Counted from the first letter of the stretch, positions 34,276-42,909 are shown. The stretch is 64,000 nucleotides of DNA from Burkholderiaceae bacterium (GCA_018780645.1 JADMJJ010000036.1:124001-188000), one strand, 5' to 3'. The notes: a model not told the origin generated them from the letters alone. Numbers and translations are program-made.

Positions 34276-35010
34276 TCACCCGAGGTCGTCGAGTTCCGGG
34301 TAGTGGCGGAAGATGCCCTGCTCGTTGAACGGAATGCGCCGTTCGCTGGCCAGATAGGCGGCCACCCGGGGCAGGGCGGCCACGCGCTGATGCAGCTGCG
34401 TCACCTCGGGCGTCTGGGCCAGGGCCCGCGCCGCGGCTTTCGGGAAGGCATAGCGCAGGCCTTCCACTAGTTGGAACAGTGACAGATCGGCGTAGCTGAG
34501 CTTGCCGCCGACCAGATGGCGCGACCCGGCCGGGTTGCGCGCCACGATGCGCTCGAACCACTGCAGGAACTTGGGCATGCGCTCGCTGCAGAACTCCTTG
34601 GCGCGGCGCCGCGCCTCGGACTTCTGGTCCTCGTAGTACAGGCCGCTGCCGACCGGATGGTGGGTGTCGTGCGCTTCTGTCACCATGTCGGCGATGGTGA
34701 GCTGGATCTGCTGGGTCCAGACTCGGGCCTGTTCGTTGCGCGCCACCAGCTTCAGCTGCGGCCCGAGGTGGCTCAGGATGGCCGCGGTCTGCCCGACCAC
34801 GATATTGCCGTCCTTGAGGAAGGGCGGGGCGAAGGGCGGCGTCGTCAGACGGTCGTCCTGCATGCAGCTCAGCATCGCCGGCAGGCCCCGGCCTGCGTCT
34901 TCCGAGCCGCGCGCCACGTCGACGTAGGCCGCACCGGCGGCTTCCAGCGCCAAACGCACGAATTCGCCGCGACCCTGGATGGTCGGCCAATAATGAAGTT
35001 CATAGGTCAT
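34276..35010 (-). CDS. glutathione S-transferase family protein (244 aa)
   Basis: ELHYWPTIQGRGEFVRLALE has the tyrosine and arginine pattern of GSTs near the N-terminus, and VVGQTAAILSHLG is the glutathione-contact region. The C-terminal helices contain GGKLSYADLSLFQLVEG, the N-capping box. The ATG overlaps the stop of the upstream AraC-type regulator gene (ATGA), so the two are translationally coupled and no separate ribosome site is needed. A much longer reading into the AraC gene is rejected. The substrate is unknown. Confidence 0.9.
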   Translation of the reverse strand: MTYELHYWPTIQGRGEFVRLALEAAGAAYVDVARGSEDAGRGLPAMLSCMQDDRLTTPPFAPPFLKDGNIVVGQTAAILSHLGPQLKLVARNEQARVWTQQIQLTIADMVTEAHDTHHPVGSGLYYEDQKSEARRRAKEFCSERMPKFLQWFERIVARNPAGSRHLVGGKLSYADLSLFQLVEGLRYAFPKAAARALAQTPEVTQLHQRVAALPRVAAYLASERRIPFNEQGIFRHYPELDDLG

Positions 35011-35921
35011 GGGGCGGACTGTAGCCGGCCTTCGGTTGGCACCCTGGCGGCCGTGCGCAGGCGGGCGACGTCGCGCCCCGGTGGGGCACCGAACAGGCGG
35101 CTGTATTCGCGGCTGAACTGGGACGGGCTGTCGTAGCCCACGCTGAAGCCGACCGCCGCGACATCTTCCGACTCGGCCAGCAGCCGGTTGCGCGCGGCCT
35201 GCAGCCGTATCAGCTTCTGGTACTGCAGCGGGCTCATGGTCGTGACGGCGCGAAAGTGCCGGTGAAACGAGGACGAGCTCATCGCCACCATCTCGGCCAG
35301 TTCTTCGATGCGCACCGGCTTGGCAGGGTGAGCCCGTATCCAGCGAATCGCCCGGCTGATCTGCGACAGGCGGCTGTCGGCCAGGCCGATCTGCCGCACC
35401 ATCGCACCCTGTTCGCCATTCAAGAGCCGCCAGAGAATCTCGCGCTCCAGCATGGGGCCGAGCACGGCCGCATCGCGCGGCCGGTCCAGCAGCCGCAGCA
35501 TGCGTATCACCGGTTCGAGCAGCTCGGCCGGCGCGTTGCTGACGCCGAACCCGGCCGGCTCGGTCGGCGTTTGATCGCTGGCGGCCATCTCGAGCAGCAG
35601 GCTGGTGATGGCGGTCGGCTTCAAGGTCAGGCCGACGGCGAGATAGGGCGCCTCGCGGCTCGCCCGGAACACATGGCCGGCGATGGGCAGATCGACCGAG
35701 ACCACCAGATACTGCCCCGCGCCGTACTCGAACACCTTGTCGCCCAGCACCGCCCGCTTGGCGCCCTGGGCCACCACGGCAAAGATGGGCTCCATCACAT
35801 GATGAGCCAGTTCGGTGGGCGCATCGACCGATATGGCCCTGATGCCGGATGCGGTTGGGGGTGCCTGCGTCGACCCCGCGTGGCAGGCGATCAGCAGGCG
35901 AAGTTCTTCGATAAGCTCCAT
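35007..35921 (-). CDS. AraC-family regulator (304 aa)
   Basis: An AraC_N cupin-like domain (residues about 15-165) precedes two HTH motifs (IEELAEMVAMSSSSFHRHFR and VAAVGFSVGYDSPSQFSREY). This is the YqhC-like arrangement, whose members respond to aldehydes or related compounds. The start at 35921 (MELIEELRLLIACH) matches the family; an in-frame ATG 26 codons upstream is possible. It is divergent from a short-chain dehydrogenase and coupled to a GST, a layout suggesting control of detoxification genes. Confidence 0.9.
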   Translation of the reverse strand: MELIEELRLLIACHAGSTQAPPTASGIRAISVDAPTELAHHVMEPIFAVVAQGAKRAVLGDKVFEYGAGQYLVVSVDLPIAGHVFRASREAPYLAVGLTLKPTAITSLLLEMAASDQTPTEPAGFGVSNAPAELLEPVIRMLRLLDRPRDAAVLGPMLEREILWRLLNGEQGAMVRQIGLADSRLSQISRAIRWIRAHPAKPVRIEELAEMVAMSSSSFHRHFRAVTTMSPLQYQKLIRLQAARNRLLAESEDVAAVGFSVGYDSPSQFSREYSRLFGAPPGRDVARLRTAARVPTEGRLQSAP

Positions 35922-36075
35922 GGCGCCACCGTAACCGGCGCGCGCCGCAGGCGCAAGGGCCACCCGCATGAGCCGCCTCGGGTTGGCAGGATCGTGCAAG
36001 AGCCGGGCAGTTTAGTGCTACCGCGAAAGCCCGCCGGGCGCTCCAATGCACGCTTGCCCAATCAAGGAGTTTCTG

Positions 36076-36918
36076 ATGCAAAAGACATGGTTCATCACCG
36101 GCGCGAGCCGAGGTCTCGGTGCTGAAATTGCCAAGGCAGCCCTGCGTGCGGGTGACCGCGTCGTTGCCGCGGGTCGCAACCGGGCGGCGGTGAGCGACTG
36201 CCTCGGGCCCGACAGCGACCAACTGCTGGCGGTGGAACTCGACGTCAACAACGAAGCGCAGGCGCAGGCGGCCGTCGATGCGGCGGTGCTTCGATTCGGC
36301 ACCATCGACGTGCTGGTGAACAACGCCGGCTATGGCCATCTCGGCCTGTTTGAGGAGACCTCGGTGCAGGACGTGCAAACGCAGTTCGGCACCAATCTGT
36401 TCGGTGTGTTCAGCGTGACCCGAGTGGTGCTGCCCATCATGCGTGCGGCACGCCGGGGCCGCATCTTCAACATCTCGTCGTTGGCGGGCATGCGCGGCAT
36501 CTCGTTTGGCTCGCTGTACTGCTCGAGCAAGTTCGCGCTGGAGGGCTTCTCGGAGTCGCTGGCGCAGGAGATCGCGCCGTTCGGCATCCGTGTCGTGATC
36601 GTTGAACCGGGCCCGTTCCGCACCGATTTCCTGAGCACCGAATCTGTTCAATTCGCGGCCCATCCGGTGGCCGACTATGACCAGGCCCGAGCCAGCCAGC
36701 GCGCCTCGTTCGAGCAGCGTAATGGTCGTCAGCCCGGCGATCCGATCAAGCTGGCCGAGGCGCTGGTGCTATTGGCCAACGAAGCGGAGCCGCCGCTGCG
36801 CTTCGTGGCCGGCTCCATCGCCGTCGATGCCATCGAGGCCAAGCTGACCGACATGCAGACCGAACTTGCCCAATGGCGCCCACTCAGCGTCGGTACCGAC
36901 GGCAACTACGCGCGGTGA
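36076..36918 (+). CDS. short-chain dehydrogenase/reductase (280 aa)
   Basis: A classical SDR: cofactor loop TGASRGLGAEIAKA near the N-terminus, NNAGYGHLG, catalytic Ser in FNISSLAGMRG and the Tyr-Lys pair as YCSSK (about residues 150-154). AAGRNR after the second strand suggests NADP(H). The ATG at 36076 follows AAGGAG at six bases, whereas one at 36046 has no such site. It is divergent from the AraC-type regulator over 154 bases, making it the regulator's likely target. The substrate is unknown, though close relatives act on aldehydes and ketones. Confidence 0.93.
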   Translation: MQKTWFITGASRGLGAEIAKAALRAGDRVVAAGRNRAAVSDCLGPDSDQLLAVELDVNNEAQAQAAVDAAVLRFGTIDVLVNNAGYGHLGLFEETSVQDVQTQFGTNLFGVFSVTRVVLPIMRAARRGRIFNISSLAGMRGISFGSLYCSSKFALEGFSESLAQEIAPFGIRVVIVEPGPFRTDFLSTESVQFAAHPVADYDQARASQRASFEQRNGRQPGDPIKLAEALVLLANEAEPPLRFVAGSIAVDAIEAKLTDMQTELAQWRPLSVGTDGNYAR

Positions 36919-36932
36919 AGGAGCCTTCCGGC

Positions 36933-37340
36933 CTATCGGCGCACCATCCGGTCGAACACGCAGTCCAGCGCGGCATCGAGATCCTGGCAGCGCCCGGTGT
37001 GCACCGCTGAGGTCTGAAGGCTGGTGCTGCGCGGCGCCACCAACCAGTGAAAGCGCTCGCGCACCGAGAGCGCGCCGATGGCGCCGGCCTCCGGGCCGCC
37101 CGCGCAGATCAGCGGTATGGAGGCCAGGCTGGAACGCATCTGCTCGAGGTCCAGTTCGGGCGCCAGGGCGTGCAAGGCCCCCACGGCCGCGTTGTCGAGC
37201 TCCACCTTGGCCTTCAGGAAGCCGTTGGCCGAGCAGGACAGGATCACTCCGACATTGACGAACTCGCCCCGTTCCACGCGCGGCACCACCCGCACGATGG
37301 CGTAGTCATAGGTGCTGCGCACGCAGGGCCTCCTCGACAA
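36933..37340 (-). CDS. DUF3037-family protein (135 aa)
   Basis: YDYAIVRVVPRVERGEFVNV followed by GVILSCSANGFLKAKVELD is the DUF3037 signature. The start at 37340 overlaps the end of the upstream HipA-like gene by 35 bases, so the two genes are coupled. DUF3037 proteins are commonly found beside HipA-like kinases and have no established function. A target or inhibitor of the kinase is a reasonable guess, not shown here. Confidence 0.85.
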   Translation of the reverse strand: MSRRPCVRSTYDYAIVRVVPRVERGEFVNVGVILSCSANGFLKAKVELDNAAVGALHALAPELDLEQMRSSLASIPLICAGGPEAGAIGALSVRERFHWLVAPRSTSLQTSAVHTGRCQDLDAALDCVFDRMVRR

Positions 37341-38082
37341 ACTGGTGGGGCGACTGCAGCCGTTGGACGAAGTACCGGAAATAGGCCTCGCGCTGGGCCG
37401 CAGCGTCGGGGAAGTTCTCGTCCTCCTGCAGCCATGTGTCGGGAATCAGCTGCGTGATGCGCTCGATGATTTCGGGTGACAGACGCGCGCTCAGCAGCGC
37501 ATCGGCCTCGCGCAGCGCGGTGGCCCGGCGCAGCAGCACATGGTCCTTGATCATAGTGAACGGTGCCTCGCTGCGTTGCAGGCCGGTGCTCCAGTTGTGA
37601 TGGAAATACAGCGCCGCGCCATGATCGATCAGCCATAGCCGGCGATGCCACATCAACATATTGGCATTGCGGGCGCTGCGGTCGACATTGGACACCAGGG
37701 CATCGAACCAGACGATGGCCGAGGCCAGACCCGCGTCGGGGTGATCCACCAGTGGATCGAAGGTGACGGAGCCGGGCAGGTAGTCCAGCGCCAGATTGAG
37801 CCCGCCGCTGGCACGTATCAGGTCCTGGATCTCGGGGTCGGGCTCGGTGCGGGCCAGGTCGCCGTCAAGCTGGGCGAAGACGATTTCGGGCATGGGCAGG
37901 CCCACCGCCCGCGCCAGCTCGCCGGCCACCAGCTCCGCGATCAGCGCCTTGGATCCTTGCCCGGCGCCGCGGAACTTCAGCACATACATCCCGTCATCGT
38001 CGCCTTCGACGATCGCAGGCAGCGAGCCTCCCTCGCGCAGGGGGGTGACATAGCGGGTGACGTTGACAGTGCGAAGCGGCAT
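37306..38082 (-). CDS. HipA-like kinase-fold protein (258 aa)
   Basis: The protein has compact kinase hallmarks: MYVLKFRGAGQGSKALIAEL supplies the ATP-binding lysine and a glycine-containing loop, WFDALVSNVDRSARNANML resembles the catalytic loop with Asp and Asn, and LIDHGAALYF stands in for the metal-binding DFG. It is shorter than classical HipA (about 440 residues) and lacks the HipA N-terminal subdomain and a HipB antitoxin neighbour. Its partner is the overlapping DUF3037 gene. The start MPLRTVNVTRYVTPL is chosen because upstream sequence holds the tRNA and terminator. Confidence 0.85.
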   Translation of the reverse strand: MPLRTVNVTRYVTPLREGGSLPAIVEGDDDGMYVLKFRGAGQGSKALIAELVAGELARAVGLPMPEIVFAQLDGDLARTEPDPEIQDLIRASGGLNLALDYLPGSVTFDPLVDHPDAGLASAIVWFDALVSNVDRSARNANMLMWHRRLWLIDHGAALYFHHNWSTGLQRSEAPFTMIKDHVLLRRATALREADALLSARLSPEIIERITQLIPDTWLQEDENFPDAAAQREAYFRYFVQRLQSPHQFVEEALRAQHL

Positions 38083-38110
38083 GGCCCACAACCCGAGATG
38101 AGGCGCGAAA

Positions 38111-38135
38111 AGCAAACAGGCCCTCGTGGAGGGCC
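38111..38135 (-). terminator. terminator downstream of tRNA-Arg
   Basis: GGCCCTC and GAGGGCC form a perfect 7-bp stem with a three-base loop; on the minus strand it is followed by TGTTTGCTTTT. It lies 20 bases after the 3' end of the tRNA and should separate it from the HipA-like gene. Confidence 0.75.
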
Positions 38136-38155
38136 CGTCACCTTGTGCTGTTTTT

Positions 38156-38231
38156 TGGTGCGCCCGGCTGGGATCGAACCAGCAACCCTTGGCTTCGGAG
38201 GCCAATACTCTATCCATTGAGCTACGGGCGC
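38156..38231 (-). tRNA. tRNA-Arg (anticodon CCG)
   Basis: The acceptor stem GCGCCCG/CGGGCGC, D arm (TAGCTCAATGGATAGAG), anticodon stem TTGGC/GCCAA with loop CTCCGAA, and T arm (GGTTCGATCCC) fold into a complete cloverleaf. Anticodon CCG reads CGG (Arg). The 3' CCA is encoded, giving 76 nucleotides. Confidence 0.96.
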
Positions 38232-38360
38232 AGAGCTCGCAAGTGTACCCGGGCTTGAGCCCGGGTCCGACGGCCATGGCCTTGCCTTGTTGTGCGTTCA
38301 GCGACATGCGGCGCAAAAGCGGCTTTGCGTCTGTGTGGCCTTATCACAGCCCCGCGACGA

Positions 38361-38366
38361 TATAAT
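38361..38366 (+). promoter_or_regulatory. -10 element of the cytochrome gene promoter
   Basis: A perfect TATAAT lies 67 bases before the start codon of the cytochrome gene. The hexamer at 17-18 bases upstream is a poor match to TTGACA, so only the -10 is claimed. Confidence 0.5.
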
Positions 38367-38433
38367 CCCGCAGTTTTGCGCCTCAAAGCTTTGGGGCGCT
38401 GTTGCCCTGCCTGCCGACGCCAACGAGGATTTC

Positions 38434-38991
38434 ATGAGCGGAACCCCAGATCACGACAACACCCACGATGACGCACACGACGATGCGCACACGGGTCCGA
38501 TCAAGACCCCCAAGCAATTGGCCTGGGCCGTGTTGTTTGCCTTTGTGGCGCCGGTGATCATCATCATCCTGCTGGCCAATTTCGTCAGCTCGGACAAGAA
38601 GCCGGCCGCCGGTAGCGAGGGCCTGGGCGCCGAGGCGGTGGCCTCCCGCATCCAGCCCATCGGCAGCATCGAGCTGAAGGACGTCAACAATGTGGCGACC
38701 TTGAAGACCGGTGAGCAGGTCTATGCCGCACAGTGCTCGGCCTGTCACGCCACCGGTGCCGCAGGTGCACCCAAGCTGGCCGATCTGGCGGCCTGGGGCC
38801 CGCGCGTGAAGACTGGCTATGAGACCCTGCTGACCTCGGCCCTGAAGGGCAAGGGCAATATGGGCGCCCAGGGCGGTGGCGATTTCAGCGACTTCGAGAT
38901 TGGCCGCGCCGTGGTCTATCTGGCCAATCAGGGCGGCGCCAAGTTCGACGAACCCAAGGCGCCGGCAGCTGCCGCAGCGGCGTCCAAGTAA
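38434..38991 (+). CDS. membrane-anchored c5-type cytochrome c (185 aa)
   Basis: An unusual His/Asp-rich N-terminus (DHDNTHDDAHDDAHTG) precedes one transmembrane anchor (LAWAVLFAFVAPVIIIILLA) and a periplasmic domain with one haem site CSACH. GKGNMGAQGGGDFSD supplies the likely axial methionine. The fold suits a cytochrome c5-type electron carrier held at the outer face of the inner membrane. The C-terminus is a short Ala/Pro tail. A bidirectional terminator follows, so it is transcribed alone. Confidence 0.92.
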   Translation: MSGTPDHDNTHDDAHDDAHTGPIKTPKQLAWAVLFAFVAPVIIIILLANFVSSDKKPAAGSEGLGAEAVASRIQPIGSIELKDVNNVATLKTGEQVYAAQCSACHATGAAGAPKLADLAAWGPRVKTGYETLLTSALKGKGNMGAQGGGDFSDFEIGRAVVYLANQGGAKFDEPKAPAAAAAASK

Positions 38992-39007
38992 ACGGACCTG
39001 CCCGCTG

Positions 39008-39038
39008 AAAAAAAGCCGACCCTAGTGGTCGGCTTTTT
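39008..39038. terminator. bidirectional rho-independent terminator
   Basis: AGCCGACC and GGTCGGCT form an 8-bp stem around loop CTAGT, flanked by an A run on the left and a T run on the right. It serves both the cytochrome gene and the convergent PEP-CTERM gene. Confidence 0.92.
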
Positions 39039-39051
39039 CTTGGGCGCCCGC

Positions 39052-39684
39052 TTAACCGCGCCGCCGGGCGCGGTGGCCGATCAGTCCCATGCCAGCCAAC
39101 AACAGCATCCAGCTGCCAGGTTCGGGCACGGCCGGCACGCCGTCGAACGACAGCGTGATGCTCATGCGCCCGTTCGGGTAATCATTCATCGTGTCGCCCA
39201 ACTGCGTGTAGCTGGCGAAGCTGCCGTCAGCGGCATTCGCCGCCGAGCCCGCGGTGAAGGAGCCGGCCCGGCCGTAGACGGCGTGAACAACGGCGCTGGC
39301 CAGCTGGTCGCTGCCATTGATGCGCACGGCCACCTCGGTGATGTTGAAGCAGTTGTAGGGCACGTCGCAGTTGCCGGCGATGGTCAGATAGCTGCCATTG
39401 GCGCTCAGGCTGCCATCGGCGTCGGAGAAGTAGAGGTCGTAGTTCTCGTTGCCGTTGTAGGCGCCGAAGTCGCGGCCGGCCTGGCTCAGGGAGGCGCCGG
39501 CCAGCATCGCGGTCAGGCGCGTATCCCCGGCGGCAAAGTCGAACTGGTGGGCGGCGATGTAGGTGGCTTCCCAGACGCGTATGCCCTGGTAGCCGGCCAT
39601 GTCCTGGATGCCGGCCAGTGCCGGACCGGTGAGCGCCAGCAGTGCGGTGCCGGTCAGCAGGGGCAGTGTGAGAGTGCGCGTCAT
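39052..39684 (-). CDS. PEP-CTERM sorting domain protein (210 aa)
   Basis: A signal peptide (LTLPLLTGTALLALTGPALA) and the C-terminal tail VPEPGSWMLLLAGMGLIG with a basic end HRARRRG mark an exosortase substrate. The tail is PEPG rather than PEPE. Two cysteines in the middle (NCDVPYNCF) could form a disulfide. The start at 39684 follows GGAGATCGTC. No enzymatic motif is visible. Confidence 0.9.
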   Translation of the reverse strand: MTRTLTLPLLTGTALLALTGPALAGIQDMAGYQGIRVWEATYIAAHQFDFAAGDTRLTAMLAGASLSQAGRDFGAYNGNENYDLYFSDADGSLSANGSYLTIAGNCDVPYNCFNITEVAVRINGSDQLASAVVHAVYGRAGSFTAGSAANAADGSFASYTQLGDTMNDYPNGRMSITLSFDGVPAVPEPGSWMLLLAGMGLIGHRARRRG

Positions 39685-39727
39685 GACGATCTCCTGGCCC
39701 GCGGCAGCGGCGAGCCGATTCACTCTA

Positions 39728-40279
39728 TCACTCGAGTCGGGCCGTCACACCCCCTTGAAGAAGGGGGCGGCGCACGAAGCCGAACTGCCGCGGCAGCGCG
39801 GCGGCCTGCACATCCTGCGGCAGCCACAGGCCGGCCTCGACGGCGTCGGCGGCGCACTCCATGTCCATTGTGTGCACCAGGCCCAGGCCCAGATCGGTGG
39901 CGATGAAGAGGCGGCCATGCTCGTCCAGCCAGGCCGATTCGAAGCAGGCCTCCAGGCCGGTATGGCTGCGCAGCTGTGGCGCGGCGGACGTGGCCGTCAG
40001 CCGCCACACCCAGGGCGCGGCCTCCAGCTCGACATAGACGCGCTGCGGACCGTTCTGGAAGAACCAGCAGCCGGCGTCGTCATGCAGATAGTTGCGTTCG
40101 ATGAACTCGCGCAGCTTCTCGTGGGCGATGCGGCTGCCCTTGACGACGGGGAAGGGTCCTGCGGCCTGAATGCGGTCGTCGCGCATGAACCACTCGCCGC
40201 GCGCGTCCAGCGCCAGCCAGCCGTAGCAGTGCGGCACATTGGGCCATTTCTTCAGCGCTGCTTTGACGATGTCATCCAT
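39728..40279 (-). CDS. conserved Burkholderiales protein of unknown function (183 aa)
   Basis: The protein opens KWPNVPHCYGWLALDARGEW and contains CWFFQNGPQRVYVELEAAPW, strings I recall from a family conserved across Burkholderiales and annotated as DUF-type (the exact DUF number is not certain). It has no signal or membrane segment. It lies 26 bases downstream of the YheT-like hydrolase gene on the same strand and is probably its operon partner. Confidence 0.8.
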   Translation of the reverse strand: MDDIVKAALKKWPNVPHCYGWLALDARGEWFMRDDRIQAAGPFPVVKGSRIAHEKLREFIERNYLHDDAGCWFFQNGPQRVYVELEAAPWVWRLTATSAAPQLRSHTGLEACFESAWLDEHGRLFIATDLGLGLVHTMDMECAADAVEAGLWLPQDVQAAALPRQFGFVRRPLLQGGVTARLE

Positions 40280-40305
40280 GCGGGGCAGTTTGCCTTATCG
40301 AGACC

Positions 40306-41295
40306 TCAAAAGGAACCGGCCAGCCAGCTGCAGACGGCCTCCGGCATGGCCAGCACATGGCCCGGCGGCCAGCCGCGGGGAAAGCCGACATGGCCGCCCT
40401 GGCTTGGCTGCCACAGCGTGACGTAGGGGCTGATGTCGGTCGGGCCGGGCAGGCAGGCGGCCGGCACGAAGGGGTCGTTGCGCGCATTCATCACCAGGCC
40501 GGGGATGCGCAGGCTCTTCAGATGGGGTTTGGCCGAGGCGCGGGCCCAGTAGTCGTCGGTGTTGCGAAAGCCGTGCAGCGGCGCGGTGAACAGATTGTCG
40601 AACTCGTACAGATCGCGCGCGGCGCGCAGGCGTTCGCCATCGAACAGTCCCGGATGCTGCTCCAGCTTGCGTAGCGCCTTGGGCACCATGCTGCGCAGGA
40701 ACATGCGGGTATAGACGAGGCGATTGAAGCCACGGCCGATGGCGCGGCCGCTGGCCGCCAGATCAACCGGCGAGCAGACCGCTGCCACCGCCTGGGCCGT
40801 GGCGCCGGCGCTGTGACCGGCCTCCTGGGCCCAGCGCAGCAGCGCGTTGCCGCCCAGCGAGACGCCGACGGCGACGATGGGCCCGCGATGCCGCTCGCGC
40901 AGCCGGTCTAGCATCCAGCCAACTTCGACATGGTCGCCCGAGTGGTAGGCGCGGGGCGCCAGATTCAGCTCGCCGGAGCAGCCGCGGAAATGCGGCACCG
41001 CATAGGCCCAGCCGCGGGCGCGGGCCAGGCTTGCAAAGGCCAGCGCGTAGTGGCTGGAGGATGAGCCTTCGAGGCCGTGGAACAGCACCAGCAGCGGACG
41101 TTCCGTGCCGGCCTCGGCCTCGTCGACCAGATGATCGACATCGACGAAATCGCCGTCCGGCGTGGCCCAGCGCTCGCGGCGATAGGTCGGCTTGGCGGCC
41201 TGGAAACGGCGCGCCCACAGCGCCGCCCAGATCGTCTGCGCATTGCCGCCGGGCAGCCACAGCGGCGCGTGATAGCCCGAGGCGTCGCCACTCAT
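40306..41295 (-). CDS. YheT-family alpha/beta hydrolase (329 aa)
   Basis: LLVLFHGLEGSSSSHYALAF is the oxyanion region, VGVSLGGNALLRW the nucleophile elbow with Ser, NARNDPFVP the acid and QGGHVGFPRGW the histidine, in the order and spacing of the YheT/EMB8 family. These are cytoplasmic esterases of unknown substrate. Its start overlaps by one base the stop of the upstream NTF2-like gene, consistent with an operon of four or five genes reading toward lower coordinates from ilvE. Confidence 0.92.
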   Translation of the reverse strand: MSGDASGYHAPLWLPGGNAQTIWAALWARRFQAAKPTYRRERWATPDGDFVDVDHLVDEAEAGTERPLLVLFHGLEGSSSSHYALAFASLARARGWAYAVPHFRGCSGELNLAPRAYHSGDHVEVGWMLDRLRERHRGPIVAVGVSLGGNALLRWAQEAGHSAGATAQAVAAVCSPVDLAASGRAIGRGFNRLVYTRMFLRSMVPKALRKLEQHPGLFDGERLRAARDLYEFDNLFTAPLHGFRNTDDYWARASAKPHLKSLRIPGLVMNARNDPFVPAACLPGPTDISPYVTLWQPSQGGHVGFPRGWPPGHVLAMPEAVCSWLAGSF

Positions 41296-41744
41296 CAGTG
41301 CAAGACGGCAGGCGCTTCGATGATCTCCTGCACGTCATTGGCCGTGCCCGGGCTGGCGTGGTGCACGACCATGCGCCAGCCCATGGCCGTCTTCAGATAG
41401 ACGTTGGTGGCAATCACCCAGGCGCTTTGCGAGCCCTTGGGGCCCTGCACCTGCACCCGCTCCAGCACATTGTGGATGGAGGTTTCGCCATTGCTGAGCG
41501 TGCGCACGCGCTCGGGCACGGCATGCACCGGCCCCTGGCTCAGCACGGCCTCGAAGGTGGCGCGGATCGCGCCGACGCCCACCACCCGCGGCCCGCCCGG
41601 GTGCACGCAGGAGACCTCCTCCTCGTCGGCCCAGACGGCCATAAGCCGGTCCAGATCGCCCTGCTGCAGCGCTTCATAGAACTGCGCCTCGGTGTCTTCG
41701 GGCGAAGAGAGCAGGGCGGCGGCCCGGGCTTTGCGCAACGGCAT
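41295..41744 (-). CDS. NTF2/SnoaL-like protein (149 aa)
   Basis: QFYEALQQGDLDRLMAVWAD followed by HPGGPRVVGVGAIRATFEAV is the cone-shaped NTF2-like fold of the YybH/SnoaL-like group. Such proteins bind or act on small molecules, and the active-site residues are not diagnostic. It is coupled to the downstream hydrolase (TGATG overlap). The adjacent zinc-finger gene starts 13 bases before it. Confidence 0.85.
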   Translation of the reverse strand: MPLRKARAAALLSSPEDTEAQFYEALQQGDLDRLMAVWADEEEVSCVHPGGPRVVGVGAIRATFEAVLSQGPVHAVPERVRTLSNGETSIHNVLERVQVQGPKGSQSAWVIATNVYLKTAMGWRMVVHHASPGTANDVQEIIEAPAVLH

Positions 41745-41757
41745 GTGCGAGCGCGGT

Positions 41758-41967
41758 TCAGTGGTGCGCGTGCACGACTTCGCCCGCCTTCAGGCGGTAC
41801 ACGGTGCCGCAGTAGGGGCACTTGCCGCCGTCGGCGCTGCCCACCACGTCGATGAAGACCTTGGGGTGGTTGCTCCAAAGCGCCATCTTCGGGTTCGGGC
41901 AGGCGACGACGCCGGGGCCCTGCAGTTCGGCGGCGGTGACTTCAACCAGGGATTTGGATTCGCTCAT
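41758..41967 (-). CDS. zinc-finger (CHCC) protein (69 aa)
   Basis: The pattern VACPNP ... NHPKVFID ... KCPYCGTVYRL gives one Cys, one His and a CPYC pair, matching the zf-CHCC family related to mitochondrial complex I subunit NDUFS6. In betaproteobacteria this gene regularly follows ilvE, as it does here (15 bases). Its molecular role is not established. Confidence 0.9.
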   Translation of the reverse strand: MSESKSLVEVTAAELQGPGVVACPNPKMALWSNHPKVFIDVVGSADGGKCPYCGTVYRLKAGEVVHAHH

Positions 41968-41982
41968 GATTCTTCCTTCGCC

Positions 41983-42909
41983 TCAGACCTTGGACAACCA
42001 GCTGGCGTACTTGGGATTGCGCCCGTGCACGATGTCGAAGAACGCGGCCTGTATCTTCTCGGTGATGGGGCCACGTGAGCCCGCGCCGATCTCGATGCGG
42101 TCCAGCTCGCGGATAGGCGTCACTTCGGCGGCGGTGCCGGTGAAGAAGGCCTCGTCGCAGATATAGACCTCGTCGCGGGTGATGCGCTTCTCGACCAGCT
42201 TCAGGCCCAGGTCCTGGCAGATCGAGAAGATGGTGTTGCGGGTGATGCCGTTGAGCGCGCCGGCCGACAGGTCCGGCGTGTAGACCACGCCCTTGTTGAT
42301 GATGAACAGGTTCTCGCCCGCGCCTTCCGACACGAAGCCCGAGGCGTCGAGCAGCAGCGCCTCGTCATAGCCGTCGTCGGTGGCTTCCATATTCGCCAGG
42401 ATCGAGTTGGTGTAGTTGGACACCGTCTTGGCTTGCGTCATCGTGATGTTGACGTGGTGGCGGGTGAAGCTCGAGGTCTTGACGCGGATGCCGCGCTTCA
42501 TGCCGTCTTCGCCGAGGTAGGCGCCCCAGGACCAGGCCGCGACCATCAGGTGCACGCGGGCGCCCTTGGGGCTGACGCCCAGCTTCTCGGAGCCTATCCA
42601 GATCAGCGGGCGGATGTAGGCGCTGTCGAGCTTGTTCTCGCGCACCGCGCTCTTCTGCGCCTCCATCACCTGCTCGGGGCTGAAGGGGATCTTCATGCGC
42701 AGGATCTTGGCGCTGTTGAACAGCCGCTCGGTGTGCTCCTGCAGGCGGAAGATCGAAGTGCCGCCGTCGGCCGTCTTGTAGGCGCGCACGCCCTCGAAGG
42801 CGCCGCAGCCATAGTGCAGCGTGTGCGTCAGCACGTGGATCTTGGCGTCGCGCCATTCGACGAGTTCGCCGTCCATCCAGATCTTGCCGTCGCGGTCGTC
42901 CATGGACAT
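41983..42909 (-). CDS. ilvE: branched-chain amino acid aminotransferase (308 aa)
   Basis: A class IV PLP-dependent transaminase that makes leucine, isoleucine and valine from their keto acids. HYGCGAFEGVRAYKT is near the N-terminus, the PLP lysine is in TQAKTVSNYTNS (about residue 158), and SEGAGENLFIINKGVVYTP and FFTGTAAEVTPI are diagnostic of IlvE rather than D-amino-acid transaminase. The length equals E. coli IlvE (309). GAGCTCCT on the plus strand gives an AGGAG ribosome site before the ATG. Confidence 0.96.
   Translation of the reverse strand: MSMDDRDGKIWMDGELVEWRDAKIHVLTHTLHYGCGAFEGVRAYKTADGGTSIFRLQEHTERLFNSAKILRMKIPFSPEQVMEAQKSAVRENKLDSAYIRPLIWIGSEKLGVSPKGARVHLMVAAWSWGAYLGEDGMKRGIRVKTSSFTRHHVNITMTQAKTVSNYTNSILANMEATDDGYDEALLLDASGFVSEGAGENLFIINKGVVYTPDLSAGALNGITRNTIFSICQDLGLKLVEKRITRDEVYICDEAFFTGTAAEVTPIRELDRIEIGAGSRGPITEKIQAAFFDIVHGRNPKYASWLSKV

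Noticed and set aside
34276..36663. A 795-codon frame that would extend the GST through the AraC and SDR genes
   Set aside because: The GST fold begins at the ATG at 35010, coupled to the AraC stop; the upstream part is noise.
37306..38231. Integrative element at the 3' end of tRNA-Arg
   Set aside because: No integrase and no repeated copy of the tRNA 3' end were seen; a terminator and ordinary-composition genes follow.
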